A stretch of 64,000 bases of DNA from contig JAJIRX010000875.1 of assembly GCA_023853785.1 (NCBI GenBank), forward strand, positions 120,692 to 184,691, in the 5' to 3' direction. The notes beneath the pieces are model-generated. The model saw nothing but the letters and a program-made list of their open reading frames with translations. It did no database searches and was not told the DNA's origin. Within the stretch, counting starts at the first letter, position 1. Every line of letters begins with the position of its first letter. This stretch comes from Psilocybe azurescens (Eukaryota > Basidiomycota > Agaricomycetes > Agaricales > Agrocybaceae). Shown piece by piece: positions 1-11,639 of this stretch. A program made the translations under genes and the position numbers.

Positions 1-1126
1 GAAGCTCCCTTGCCATCCTGGTTGACAGTAAGCATGAGGAAGAGCCATTCGTAACCATTTGTCAATGTACCCCGTATATGAGTTTTTCTGCACAACAGTA
101 AGCTCTTTAGAATCAGGAAATGAAGATGGAAATCGCACTTCAGCTTTTCGCAGCTGCGTAGAGTTGTAATACAATCTGGGGGATATGATTGTCAAGCTTC
201 ACATCTTGAGCCTTCGCTTCAACAACAAAAACCCCAAACACCGACTCAATATACTGCATAAGATTCCGAATCCCAGGGTTGTTCAAGAAGAATCCTGTAT
301 TCCACAAAGAATGAGAACAGAACAAGTAGATATAACATGACTCACGGGCCATCTTGGGATCATTAGTGACAATGATGGTATAATCAACAATGCCTGCTAG
401 TATGACTTCAGATCCTAAAACTGTCGGTACAGTGACTGGTGAAACATTATATTCAATGTTAAGCACCATTTTTTTTGCAGGAGGCAACATTGCAGATGCA
501 CGATAAAGGAAGGCATCGACCCAGGTGCGGGAGCTGGCTTCAGACTATCATTTTACCTGAATTAAAAATGAACTCACAATAAGGATGTCAATCAATACGC
601 ACAGGTTTTGCAACAAGATGAAGGAGCATATCCAAGAACTTGTGCATATTCTCGGAGGACATCAAATGGTCCATGCTGACTAATTTTGCTGTAGCGACTC
701 GTTGAGCCACGTCATCTTTTAGAAAAAGTGGTGGTCCTGGGGAAATCTGGACATTGCTGACATGCGCCAAGCTAGCGGACGAGAACACATGGCTCTGGCT
801 CTAGTATGAAACAACTGACAGTTGACAACAATCAAAGACATACTTTGGTTGCAATTTTTATCTTGGAGTCCATCCACTGAAGAAGGCCATCCAGCTGTGC
901 CAGTGCGTCCTCATCAATCTCCTGTGTCTAGCTCGATGCTCTCAGGATTGGTCTTGTCAGGACCAACATCTTCAGTGATCGTGCTCCTAAACTTCTGAAG
1001 GACACGGAACGCTGAAAAGAGTTCTATTCTGCTGAAGTTGGATCGAATTTTATGCTTCTTGAATCGCTCGCATGGTAGACATGGTGGCGTTGAGGAGTAT
1101 GGGTTGTTTTGCAAGTTGTTTTGCAC
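1..1126 (-). CDS. Agaricomycete-specific protein with PD-(D/E)XK-like core (partial, 3' end off window)
   Basis: I recognise no named gene, but the pieces fit one intron-containing minus-strand gene running off the left edge. From the N terminus: a polar stretch (914-1126), a segment reading LAQLDGLLQWMDSK (about 850-905), a central segment (588-800), then 140-500 with GIVDYTIIV followed about 60 residues later by FGVFVVEAKAQD and HIPQIVLQLYAAAK, and finally RGTLTNGYEWLFLMLTV near base 1-55. The order D...ExK...Q..(L)Y is that of PD-(D/E)XK nuclease folds, and the tail motif is typical of a large hypothetical family in agarics (family knowledge, not checked). One intron is clear at about 812-857, between IATK and SQSHVF. 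The reading frame must change near 925, where an AC dinucleotide may be missing, and again near 130. The start at 1126 is the first ATG seen and is uncertain. Nuclease activity is inference. Confidence 0.5.
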
Positions 1127-2779
1127 GATGGATCTTCAGACGCGTGTTTGGTTCTGTTGTATCGTGACACCCTTTCAAATTCAAATTGATCAATTAGCGT
1201 GATGAATATTCTGCGGCTATCATGGTGTCTATATTATCTCATATCCCAAAATCCAATCCTTTTCCAGTCTTATTTTTATTCTTACGGTCAGAGGTATAAA
1301 AGCGCAACACGCTCCGTCTGTAAATCAGGTTAGTCTTTTCACTCATATCCTGAAAGAGCGGACGAAGTCCGCTATTACCAGCCGAAGGAATTGCACTACG
1401 GCATAATATTTAGTATTTATTACAAATTGCCAATAGGAGTCCTGAAATTTTTATCTATATGTGGTGTTTATTTACATCTATGTACTAGATTGCAACTAAC
1501 AAATGCAAAATACTTCGGCAGGTAATCTCAGACCCTTGTTTCTTCAATTTTACTCTGGCCTCATCCAAATGATGTCACCGCTGCTAGCTGCTACTTCCTC
1601 ATGTACATGTTCAAGTCGAACAAACACGTCTTGAGCTCCTCGAATAGATCGGAGAACGCTGGTTGGTGCTCGTGAGCAATATTCATCGTCCGCTAAGTCT
1701 TTTGGTAGACGATTAATATAATTAGGACCTCAAGAAATTCGTACGTTATATTGTTCTCGTTTCCCTAAATCTTTTTACAATTTATTTTATCAGGTTAGCG
1801 CCACACCGTAAGTATTCATAATCAAGTGCTCTCAAGTTCCATTCCTCGGCTCAAGAACCTCTATGTCTCCCCTATACTATTAGCCCTCGGAACGTGCCTC
1901 AACTCATTTAGGAGCCTGGGTGTGCACAATGAATGGATTGTACACAACGCAGCTCGCTGATGAGGAGTCAGTCTGTCAATGAAAAGAATTACTCAGCAGG
2001 AGGTGGACAGTCCAGCACAAGACACGGAGGGTAGACGACCACAACGAGGTGGCACGTCACGTAGAGTGGGAGCCATGGATGACTGTTCACGGCATTGGCA
2101 GCGAGATGCGATTGGACCGGTAGACGGCGTTTATACGAAGAGGGGTGGGTTAAACAAGTGGGCAGAATTACAAAAGGGGGGCGGGAGCTAGATGTTGACG
2201 CGAACGTCTTCAGTCTCTGCTTAGTACAAAAAATTACGTTAGAAAACTGAATTACACCAGTACACCTCACGTGCATTAGATATCCGGCTTCTCGGCATTG
2301 TTATTAATATTTTCCAAAACCAAAACCAAACCTTCCCAATCTTGTCGCAACCTTCCCTAAATTTGAAACGTCGACATTCATCGATGCAAGTTATCGAGGT
2401 AACAATGAAATGTAATACAATAGCGACAACATAAAATGTTTAACCTTAAACTCTAGGGCGGTTAAAGCGAAGGATGAAAATAAATATTGATTCATTCGGG
2501 CAGGAAGCACAGGCGTGCGACGCTCTAAGTTGCAATACATGAATGTGTATGGAAAGGAACGGATATCAGAAGCTCTAAAGTGAGTATAGGTATATATATA
2601 ATTAGTACACTATGCGTCTAAATTAGGAGGGGTTGTATCATGATGTTGCAAACGACTATGTAAGGATTGATGTCGAGTACAATGAGTGTTGCAGGATGGA
2701 GTCGTCATAAAGATAGGACAGAGCATTGAATTCAAAAGAAAGGGATCGAAAGATGTCAAGCACACATCCAATAATGCGT
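1127..2779. other. Intergenic, no gene recognised
   Basis: AT-rich sequence with only short unsupported ORFs on both strands. I see no conserved protein segment, repeat or RNA gene. The part next to 2780 should hold the 3' UTR of the HMG-CoA reductase copy. Confidence 0.4.
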
Positions 2780-4478
2780 TCACTTCGAATAAGGAGGGAG
2801 AGATGAGGTGGAGGAAGAATGATGGAGCGATTTCTCCGAGTCCTTGTTGCGACCTAAATGCGCCTTAGCAAGGGGGCCTTTCTCGGAAGAAGGCGTGGCT
2901 GGGGTGGCCACAGGCTCGGTGTTGGCCTGGGAGCGATTGTGTGCCATGTGTGCCCTGATGAGATGTCCGGCTGCGAGGGCACTGAGGAGAGAGAGCTCGC
3001 CAGCCATGACGGCAGCGGCGATGAGGCGTGCAAGACCTTGGGAGTTCTGCCCAGGACTGGTGGGGTGGGCGCCTCTCAGGCCGAGCATCTCGAGCACGCT
3101 CTTTTGTGGGCCGAGAACTGTTCCTCCTCCTACGGTGCCAACTTCGATGCATGACATGCTGACGGTCGTGAGCAGGTCCTCGCCATCATTGACGCTGTAG
3201 ATTATATAGAATATCACAGTTTAGCGAAGCCAACAGGAAGAAAGAAGAGAGAAGAACGCACGCTTCCATGAGGGTCATGCACATGGAACTTTCCACATTT
3301 TGTGCGGGGTGGCCAAGAATATGGCAGTAAGAATATTGGCTGCGTGGGCATTGAACCCTCCAATAGAACCGGCCATCGCGCTTCCGATGAGATTCTTCTT
3401 CGTGTTCAAATTCACCAACGCTGCGACAGTGGTCTTCAATACCGTCGTTACGACCTTGCCTGGAATGACAGCCTCAGCCACGACGCTCTTCCCGCGTCCT
3501 TCGATCCAGTTGATAGCAGCGGGCTTCTTGTCTGTGCAGTAGTTGCCCGAAAGGGCAAGGACAACCATCGTAGGGTACCGTTCTTGTATCACCTCCAAGG
3601 CTTTCTCTGTGCCCTTCGAGACCATGTTCATACCCATCGTGTCTCCAGTGGCAGTCGCAAACCGGACATAAAGCGTCCTCCCAGCCATGGCCGTCTTCGA
3701 GCTCTTCAATTTCGCAAAGCGCGATGTACTCTCGAAAGCTTTCTTGAGAGTCGCGTGGCCTTCTTCGGAGTCGACCCAGATCTTGGCGTCAGCGGCGTAG
3801 ACGATGCTCGGGAAGTCGATGGCTGGACCACGGGTCATGCCGTCTTGGGTAAGGACAGTTGTTACCCCTCCTCCTGCGTTAAGGGCTTGCAGCCTCTAGA
3901 AGCAAGTGCCACGAGGGTACCTTCGGCAGTGGCCATGGGGATAGGTACAGGGTACCATCGACATACAGAGGTCCTGCGATACCGAGTGGAAGGGGATATA
4001 CCCGACGACGTTCTCGCAGCATGCGCCAAGGACCTTTGAGTAGTCGTAGTGAGACAACGGGATATCAGATGCTTCGAGGATCTGTGTGGACGAAGCACGA
4101 GCTAGTTAAGGAAGACAGCGGGAGTTCAGCTATTGTGGTCATCGCGAAATGAACCAAATCAAACTCACAGATCAACGCTCGTCTAATCCTAACTGCCCTC
4201 TCCAATTCATTCATGCCTAGGACCTTCTCCAATGAGTATGCAGCGATCTTGCTGCACTGTGCCAACATGATAATTTGTTCATCTTTCAAGAGTGCCAGTG
4301 ATTCGCTGACAGGTCGGCGTCCATTCTCAAAGATTTCGATGCACTGCGGGAGAGAGCGAACTTCTTCAGCCACAGACTTCAGGTTTTCACTGCTGTCTGC
4401 CGAGTATGATGTGTCGGAAGAATTGGAGGTGTAAGGAGGTGTAGACAGACGGAATGGGGTGCGGAGGCTTGATAGCAT
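2780..4478 (-). pseudogene. Truncated HMG-CoA reductase copy, catalytic domain only, with lesions
   Basis: Class I HMG-CoA reductase makes mevalonate for ergosterol synthesis. This copy begins (4478) only in the linker before the catalytic domain (ESLALLKDEQIIMLAQ, ELERAVRIRRALI). The eight-helix membrane anchor expected upstream is absent. Catalytic signatures follow: [45 protein letters not shown] (active Lys), [25 protein letters not shown] and HMAHNRS (active His). Introns at 4102-4168 and 3195-3261 splice cleanly. The frame breaks by one missing base at about 3992-3995, 3944 and 3882, each in a short C run on the coding strand. Near 3303-3312, 10 bases that should encode the GQD motif with the catalytic Asp are gone. 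The single-base losses may be sequencing error (see findings); the 10-base loss and missing anchor argue for a degenerate duplicate. Introns are kept, so it is not a retrocopy. Confidence 0.8.
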
Positions 4479-5179
4479 GGCTGAGAGTTAGATATCTGGG
4501 GCTGATGTTACTCGGAAGGGTAGATAGAGCTTGAAGGCGGCACGAGATCTATGTAAGTGATGGAAAAGAGGCGAGATCTAGGAGTCTGATTTCACGAAAA
4601 TGCAGGAGAGAGCTGAAGAGAGCTGATGATAGGCAGTCTAGATAGGTACCAGGCCTGGATAGAAGGGGAGAATGGTGTCGACATTTCAGAGAATCTGATC
4701 GTTCCGCGCGAACTGTCCGCCGAACTGTGCGACGGACTCTGGGCTCTACCACATGATGTGACGGAAATGTGACTCCCGGCCACGCATTTTCCCGCGCTGC
4801 CATGCACAGCGTCGAGCCTCCCTGGGCATTGAGCACCACATCGTTAACAGCCAGTAGCCACTCAAGCTCAATTCAGGGTACTTGCCGAGTCACTCAATGA
4901 CCATTTCCATATTTAGTCATGTTAAAAGCATGTGATTTGTGATCAAAGCGCAATATATACACATTTTCCAGCTGCTGAAGCCTATACAGTTTATACAGTT
5001 GATCTATCTGGTCTCCTGAGTCTTACATACATCTGTTTCCTATATCCTCCCTGTTCTCTTTACTATCACCTTAGACTCATTCATACTCTATAGCTTTCTA
5101 CTTCGTCATAGGTAATATCAATAAAGTTGTTCAACATCATATGAAGACTAAGCTTACTACTTCATCAAAGACTCGAACA
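4479..5179. other. Intergenic, no gene recognised
   Basis: Lies upstream of the HMG-CoA reductase copy. It encodes none of the missing membrane domain in any frame I could follow. Pyrimidine-rich stretches near 5030-5110 could be a promoter region, but nothing specific is recognisable. Confidence 0.35.
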
Positions 5180-5612
5180 AAAGGGACCCTCAGGGTGGAC
5201 TATATTCTTATCAGAATTGACCCAGAATTGTCGTCCAGAATTGTCTCTGAATTGTCCACTCTGACCTCCCTCTAATTAAGTGTTGAAAGAACCAAGTTTA
5301 CAATTATTCAACTTAACTCCAAGCGCACATTGAAATGAATTGAAAATTGCTCGGATGGGCCCATGTAGCGGTCTGGGTTTTCCGCTACTATATAAGTCCA
5401 CGGCCGCCCCAGGAAACATGTACTGGAGTAACGGGTGTGACGATCTGAGAGTTGTAACGTCGAAGCCTGACTTGGTTCAGACTTATCTCGGGACAGATAG
5501 TCCAACGGTTGTGCCGTGTGCAATTCCGGCATGTTCCATTTTAGGCAGAAACGTTACAGCCCATGAGTGGTTCATTTCAATGAAGTACAAATCCCGGCCC
5601 CGAGGGTCCCTT
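5180..5612. mobile_element. MITE-like element with short terminal inverted repeats
   Basis: The 12-base sequence AAAGGGACCCTC at 5180-5191 recurs as its exact reverse complement at 5601-5612, and the match extends inward by three more bases after one mismatch. The 433-bp interior has no convincing gene. Near the left end a short motif AGAATTG is repeated about four times (5213-5262). No clear target-site duplication is visible. It contains the 197-bp module found again at 49.2 kb. Non-autonomous DNA-transposon status is inference. Confidence 0.4.
5363..5559 (-). repeat. 197-bp dispersed repeat, copy 1 (inverted relative to copy 2)
   Basis: Read on the minus strand, this segment is almost identical to 49236-49431 on the plus strand. 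The only difference I found is one extra A in the GGAAAACCC run here. Similarity stops abruptly at both ends. It can be read as a short ORF starting MPELHTAQPLDYLSRDK, but nothing in it is a known domain. Confidence 0.85.
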
Positions 5613-6438
5613 TGAGGGCCTACCGAGTACGACCAAACTCAAGGGCATTATAGATCGGTCATGCCGAGATAGACAGATGATCCAACTACCACCTTGATCT
5701 CATGCATCTATTCCCCCTATCCTTCTCAGGTAAGCTTCATTTGATCATGTATACCAATGTGCGTACTAAGTATTCGATCCGACTAAGTTCTAACTCACAG
5801 CGCATATACAAGCAGTGGTTGTGTGTAACAGGTATATTATCCATGTAATGGAGTGCCTTATGACATCACAAACATACCCCATAATCAGTTCTAATATTTG
5901 GTATGCCCACTGCCACATGCATATTCCGAAACGCGTTCGAATTTATTAACCTCTACTAAACTAAACACTTGGGATACTCAGGACGTTGAAGTGGTACATC
6001 TGGATTACATATCGCGAGGCCCAGAATTTAAAATGATCTATTGGTGTGTTCGATTTTTCCTGTAGCACCACAGTTTATTTAAATTGTCAATAAGGCAGAT
6101 GCCGTCAGGCATCCTCGAAGCCTGAAACGATATCGATCAATACATGACTCACGTCATGCGACACATACGACTCTGTTCTTCGGTGCATCGTGCGTTTCAT
6201 TTCTGCATGTTTCCTGCCAAGGGTAGTCAAAGGACCTTGGAACGTGAACTCCATTAGCGAAATAACACCCTTTCACAGCGTTTTGCAAGTGCCACATCAG
6301 GGGCCGCGCCGATGCAACGAGGCTGGTAACGTTCCAGACACATATAATAAGACGACCTCTTCGAATGCACCCAAAGCTTTAGAGAACAACCACCCACTAT
6401 TTTCCTTTCATACTAGTAGCTCGACGCTATAGCACAGG
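5613..6438. other. Intergenic; probable promoter region of the 6439 gene
   Basis: No conserved coding segment seen. The last 250 bases upstream of 6439 probably include the promoter and 5' UTR of the following gene. Confidence 0.35.
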
Positions 6439-7613
6439 ATGCTGAATGCTTTCAAAATCAAGGAATTTGACCTCGAACCCATCTACGAGCAGTGGAAGGA
6501 TGGGCCGGTCTTTGCGGGAAACCCAAAGAAGGATATGCCGGTGGAAGAATGGTTAGAGAAGATCAAGGAGGGATGTATCGAACGTGGTGTCCCGGAGGAG
6601 TACTGGTACAAGGTCGCCCAGCATTTCATGGGGCCAAAGGCCAGAGCTCGGTACGTCATCTGTCTAGATGGAGAAGACGCTTCACTAACCATATAATCAG
6701 TCTGGACGAGTTGAAGCAGGTGGTCGTAAAGGTTAATGGAGGGAAGTACCGTTGGACATGGAAGAAGTTCAAGATCGCAGTGTTGAATTTGGGCTGTAGG
6801 TTGCAGCCAATTTTGCAGGTTCGTATGGATATTAACGGTGATTATAGGGACCATCGACAAAGACGCCAAAGAAACCATTAAGGTTCAAGGAAAGGGATCA
6901 GGGTTGTGGTTCCTCAGAAAGAAGGATACGGCGGCTGTTGAAGCGAAGCCAGAAGCCGGAGAGGATTCCAACGAAAACGCAAAACCGGCACCATCGCGGT
7001 CGAATTCAATGTGGTTCACGAAGCAGCCGGTTGTGGAGGAACCGGAAGAAATCGAAACGCCAGAGGTCGCAACTCAACCTAAGCTATTAAGATCTGCAAC
7101 CATCACCGGGTTCTGGCCTACACGCATGGGCACGAAGGAAGATAAGGAGCTCCCGGCGAGACCTCCTAATCAGAAAGCCAAATCCGACACTCTGATCCTC
7201 GCGGCCAAAGGCAACAGCACGAAGGACGTTTCCGCCTCGCGTTCCCAAACAGACGAAGGTGAAGGTAAGGCCACACTCAGGTGATGCTTCCAGATACGCT
7301 AAATGTTGCGGCTTGTATAGTGGTGACGACCGCGACGCAAGTTCCGGCATGGCTCCTCAACGCGTGTACTGCGCTCGAGTTCATCACCAGCGAGCACCCT
7401 AAAGCGATGAGTATCATCAGCGCAATCCTCATCACGGCAGGTTCCATTCCGACGATTCCGGCCATCGCTGCTGGAGCAGGAGGTGCGGTACTGGCATCGG
7501 GTGCTGCACATGCAATCGGGGCGATTGCAATTGGCGTTGGCCAAGCACTGAACGCAGGCGTTCAGAATGGGCAGAAGAAACAAGAAGGACACAGCGCGGG
7601 TTCGTCCCACTGA
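6439..7613 (+). CDS. Hypothetical protein with Gly/Ala-rich hydrophobic C-terminal domain
   Basis: A clean four-exon gene: 6439-6650, 6701-6795, 6848-7264 and 7321-7613, which sum to 1017 bases (338 residues). All introns are GT..AG and 50-56 bp long. Residues 1-130 (FDLEPIYEQWKDG, EEYWYKVAQHFMGPKAR, KYRWTWKKFKIAVLNLGWTI) form a charged, probably helical domain. About 130-245 is a low-complexity, Ser/Glu/Pro-rich linker. The C-terminal 95 residues are hydrophobic and small-residue rich (IPAIAAGAGGAVLASGAAHAIGA), resembling the IFI6/IFI27-like membrane domain in composition and spacing. Function is unknown. Membrane insertion is inferred from hydrophobicity. No frame break was needed. Confidence 0.7.
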
Positions 7614-9454
7614 TCAGACTTCTGTCTGCACGATCATTTTACTAAAATAGATACTCGCCTGATTATTATTATTTGTACATTCTTTTGAATATATTGGTTC
7701 GATGCGAATGACTCTTTAGTTGTACGATTGTCTGTTATCCCAAAGTCTTCGATCAAGGTCGTCGTCTTGAGCCATATTTCCGTCGATCATCATGGCTCCA
7801 TCGACATGAGGTAGATCGATACCAACGTCCCGGCATATGGATTGAAAGTCAACGAGGGATAGGTGAACGAATGCCTAGACGATATCGCTTTCCACGGTCA
7901 GTATATTTCTGTAGCTCGAGTGGTCAGCCCAATGGCGTGGAACTAATATAAGGCACTCACGTAAAACGAAACTTCAGAGGCATGCAGGAATAATCGACTT
8001 TTCGGAATCTCTGTGGCATCTGTAACCGTGGGATTTAAAGGCTTGAGGGAATAAATGGAATCTCCAAGTATAGGTGCTACAGAAGTCTTTGAGTAAGGCT
8101 TGCAAGGAAAATGTAGTGTGTGGTACTGACTGTTCAAACTTTTCGCAAGATGAATTCGTAGCTGATGCTTATTCCCTGTAATCAGGTGAAGCCGCAGTAA
8201 GGAGAGGGGCGCCTTGGTCTGTTTTCATCAACATTGAAACAGGGATCGTGTAATGGATATCTCACAGAAGAGTCCAAGAGTTCCCACTCAGTGACCGACG
8301 ATTTTCCTTCAGTGCTGATTTCGCCCCGACCATCATTGTACAAGATTGGTACATCGATTCGGCCAGACTTCAAATCGAACGATTTTTGCCGCCACGGACA
8401 AGGGCAAGATAGGTCTTATGAACCGTGCCCTGTTGAAACTGTCGGGAGAGTAACTTCCCGTTAGCTCTATTCAGCGCCACGAGAAGGCAACCAGTCGTCG
8501 GCTTGATAATCCAATTAATGACAGTTTTCTATATCTGAGAAAATCTTCACTTTGTCAAGGCGGTGGACAGAACACGGGTCTGAAGATGGAATCCACCGTT
8601 TTACGTCTTGAATTTGGCACCTTCGTGAGTACGCAGTATATGGAAGTTTGTTGCGTGACTTACCGCGCATAACTGGGTCCAAAGACATTGATTCTGCCTA
8701 GACAAGAAATCAGTACACGGGTGTTTGAATGACAAAACGACATGAATGTCCATCGTGGAATCTCGAGAAGGCTAGTTTCAAGAAGAATTCAGAGGCGTAC
8801 CAGAGAGACCCACTTCGAATTTATCCCTGCCCACTTACATCTTTTCGCTTGTGATCTCCTATTTGGCAAATCAGGTTTGGTGGTTTATTCAATACGACAA
8901 CTTGACGATCCGCCCAGAGTACATGGCATTTCAGCCATGGAGTTCCCCTTGAACTAAGCCATTGATACAATTCGCGTTGAGTGACGTGTTTTGACAATTG
9001 TTTGGTGATGGACATGGCCTAATTTGACGTGGTGAACTGGACCTGGTTTAACAGTACCGTTGCCTAAGACCCAGACTGAAGGGATGGAGTGTCACGTATG
9101 TGTGACACTGTGAGTTTGTAATAGTATGTATTTCATGTGACGCTTTCAACGGGCGCGACGTCGCCGGCGGCCGAGCTCTGACCGATGGAAATTTGGACGT
9201 GGCCATGTTCTACAGCAATTTAGGACTGACTGTCATCAAATGTAGGCATAATTTTGGCTGGGTATGCTTGACAAGCAGTGTGATATCCTGTGGATAACAG
9301 TCGCAACCGTTTATTAATGGTAATATCGCCACCATTCCTGACATTTGCGACGTCGGGCGCTCACTATTCTTTTCAACCACAGCTATCGTCACATCTTATA
9401 CCATCCTCTCTAGCACATCTGAAGCTCGTTATTCAGGCTTCAGTAATCCAACGA
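7614..9454. other. Intergenic, no gene recognised
   Basis: Short ORFs on both strands (for example 7943-8137, 8234-8464, 8742-8957), none with a recognisable domain or consistent splice structure. A short GC-rich patch lies at about 9150-9175. Confidence 0.35.
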
Positions 9455-11098
9455 ATGAGGCGGCACTGTGGACTATGCGAAGACTCTCCAAATATAAAGG
9501 GTATCAAGGTCTATCAAGCCTGTGAAATCCTGGACGGGAATCTATGCCTTCCATGCCAGCAGCACATCGCGCTGGAGACAGAGATATCAGTCGCAAAGGA
9601 AGCCCTCAACAACCTCTTAGCCCGTAGACAAAACCTTCGCACGGAGATAAACTATCAGCACGATCCAGTTATATATCGACTTCCAACAGAACTGACGGCA
9701 AGGATCTTCGAAGCCTATGTAGAGATTGATCCTGAGGAGCCCGACTGGGAAACCAAAGAGACCGGCTCTCCGTTGCTTCTTGGTTCCGTGTGTCGACCCT
9801 GGCGCCGTATTGCATGGTCATCGCCCCAACTTTGGAGCCATATTCATATTTCTATACCAACACCAGAGCACCGTAGAAGTATCGATATTCCACAGGAATG
9901 GATCGACAGGTCCGCAGAGCTGCCCCTGTCGATGTATGTAAAAATCTCCTGTTGCGACCTCTGGCAGGTAGCGAGCCCTACAGGTACATACCTTCCCTTC
10001 ATAAAGATGGTAAACCGGTACTCGCACCGTTGGGAGGACTTCCGCATTCAATGCTACCCTAACCTACTCGCCATGTTCAGTGGAGATTCCCAAGGCGCCC
10101 TCTCTTGCGGACGATGTGTTTGTCAATATACGAATGGTACGAGGTTGAAGTTGAAGACTCATACAGCATCGACTCCAACGAGTCGTGTGCAAAACCGCGA
10201 CCCTCTCACGTTGAGCTGTCCAGAATACAGTTCAAATTGGTGGACATTAATTGGAGCAACATCACCGACGCAACGTTTTATATGAATTCCATATGTTTGG
10301 ATGATTGTGTCGTACTTCTACGGCAGGCCCCGCAGCTGAGAAATTTTGTCATTAACGGTGTCGAAGATCCTGAGCAGATGGGCTGGCAAGAGCAAACATT
10401 TCTCAAGAGCCCATCATACATCACGGACTTCAACGCTTCACGTTTTGGGAGTACAAAGGGAATAATTTAGAGCTGTTCTTCAATAGCTTTGCGTTTCCGG
10501 CGTTAACGCACCTCAATGTTCGTAATATAGCTGACGAATCTCTTTCAAGCTATATCATCGCCCTCTTCACCCGATCCCCTACGCCACGCATCACACGCTT
10601 GGACGTCACTAACGCTATCCGCTACGACTACCAAACACTAATAAATATATTGGAAACTACCCCATTCCTTCCCGAACTATCTATACCAGACGTGCTCACT
10701 GATGCCGAAACCCTCGATTTCCTTCGCTTCCTGGGTGCAACCTCCATCTTCAATACATCGGACGATCCACGGAATCATTTCCTTCCGAACCTTCAAATTA
10801 TAACGTATTTGAGCGCGTTTAATACATGGGATGTCTCGTTCTGGGAGGTCTTATTCCAATTATTTGGGCCACGGGGATCGATGTGCATAACTCGACTACA
10901 GGGAGGCGACCGCTCAAAAAGATATCGATTATTATGGGCCTCGATTATTTCGAGGATGAGAACCCTCCAGTATGCCTCGACAGAGAAATTGTGGAACGAC
11001 TTGTCGAGCTATCGCAGTCTGGAGTCATCTTCGATCTAAACAACAGTGGAACGGATCTGTTCAAGCAGTCAATTCAATACCATGGTATGAGTATATAG
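9455..11098 (+). CDS. F-box protein of agaric type, with N-terminal Cys motif
   Basis: Starts MRRHCGLCED, followed by ...ILDGNLCLPCQ, a paired CxxC arrangement that may bind zinc. Next come a short helical segment (about residues 35-65) and the F-box (YRLPTELTARIFEAYV...LLLGSVCRPWRRIAWSSPQLWSHI), the hallmark of the very large agaric F-box family. The remainder is the leucine-rich tail (FPALTHLNV, RITRLDV, FLPELSI). F-box proteins present substrates to SCF ubiquitin ligases; the substrate here is unknown. The coding frame changes three times, each explained by one missing C: near 10098-10100 (giving GAPLLRTM), near 10428 (giving TDLQRFTFWEYKG) and near 10869 (giving FGPTGIDVHN). The final segment ends at 11098. 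It is either a real gene with base-call errors or a recent pseudogene; the former is favoured by the pattern elsewhere in the window. Confidence 0.75.
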
Positions 11099-11639
11099 CT
11101 GGGACATAATACGTTGGTAGTCATCCCTTTTTATAACCTTCTGAAGTGTAACTAGATAATCCGACCAATGGTTTACAAGTCATTGCAATTGGATTAAACT
11201 ATAAGAACATACGTTGCTATTCTACCCTTCATACGGAACAGACATTATTGAAGATAGATAAGCGAAAGCTCATATGTGCCTCCTTGCACAATGGGAAGCC
11301 GCCCATCGGATAAGTGTGACATCTGTACTTCCAGTCCGGAATTATGTCAGGTCTTGATTATCGCAGGTTATGTTTGTTGATACCACCACATTGCTAACCG
11401 TACGGTACATGGGTAAAGCTAAGCGCCCATCTCAGACACCAATTGCCTGACTCAATCCGAAGTTCTGAGAGTCAGCGGCAGTCGTTCTCGGTTGCATGCT
11501 GTCGTTGGCACCACACATAACCTCAAATTCGAGGTGAAGGGTCAAGTGAATATCGAGGGCGCTGGAAGGACCTATCATGAGGCACCCCAACCCAGATCAT
11601 TACCCTTCCTGTGATGAGAATACTTACTAATATATACTG

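Noticed and set aside
2844..3200. Plus-strand ORFs opposite the HMG-CoA reductase copy (also 3302-4039)
   Set aside because: Antisense shadows of a GC-rich catalytic domain; no domain of their own.
5308..5615. Overlapping ORFs on both strands at 5.3-5.6 kb
   Set aside because: Lie within the inverted-repeat element and dispersed repeat; no domain.
9290..9454. Upstream in-frame extension of the F-box gene
   Set aside because: The sequence before the ATG at 9455 has no family similarity; the MRRHCGLCED start fits the Cys-motif N terminus better.
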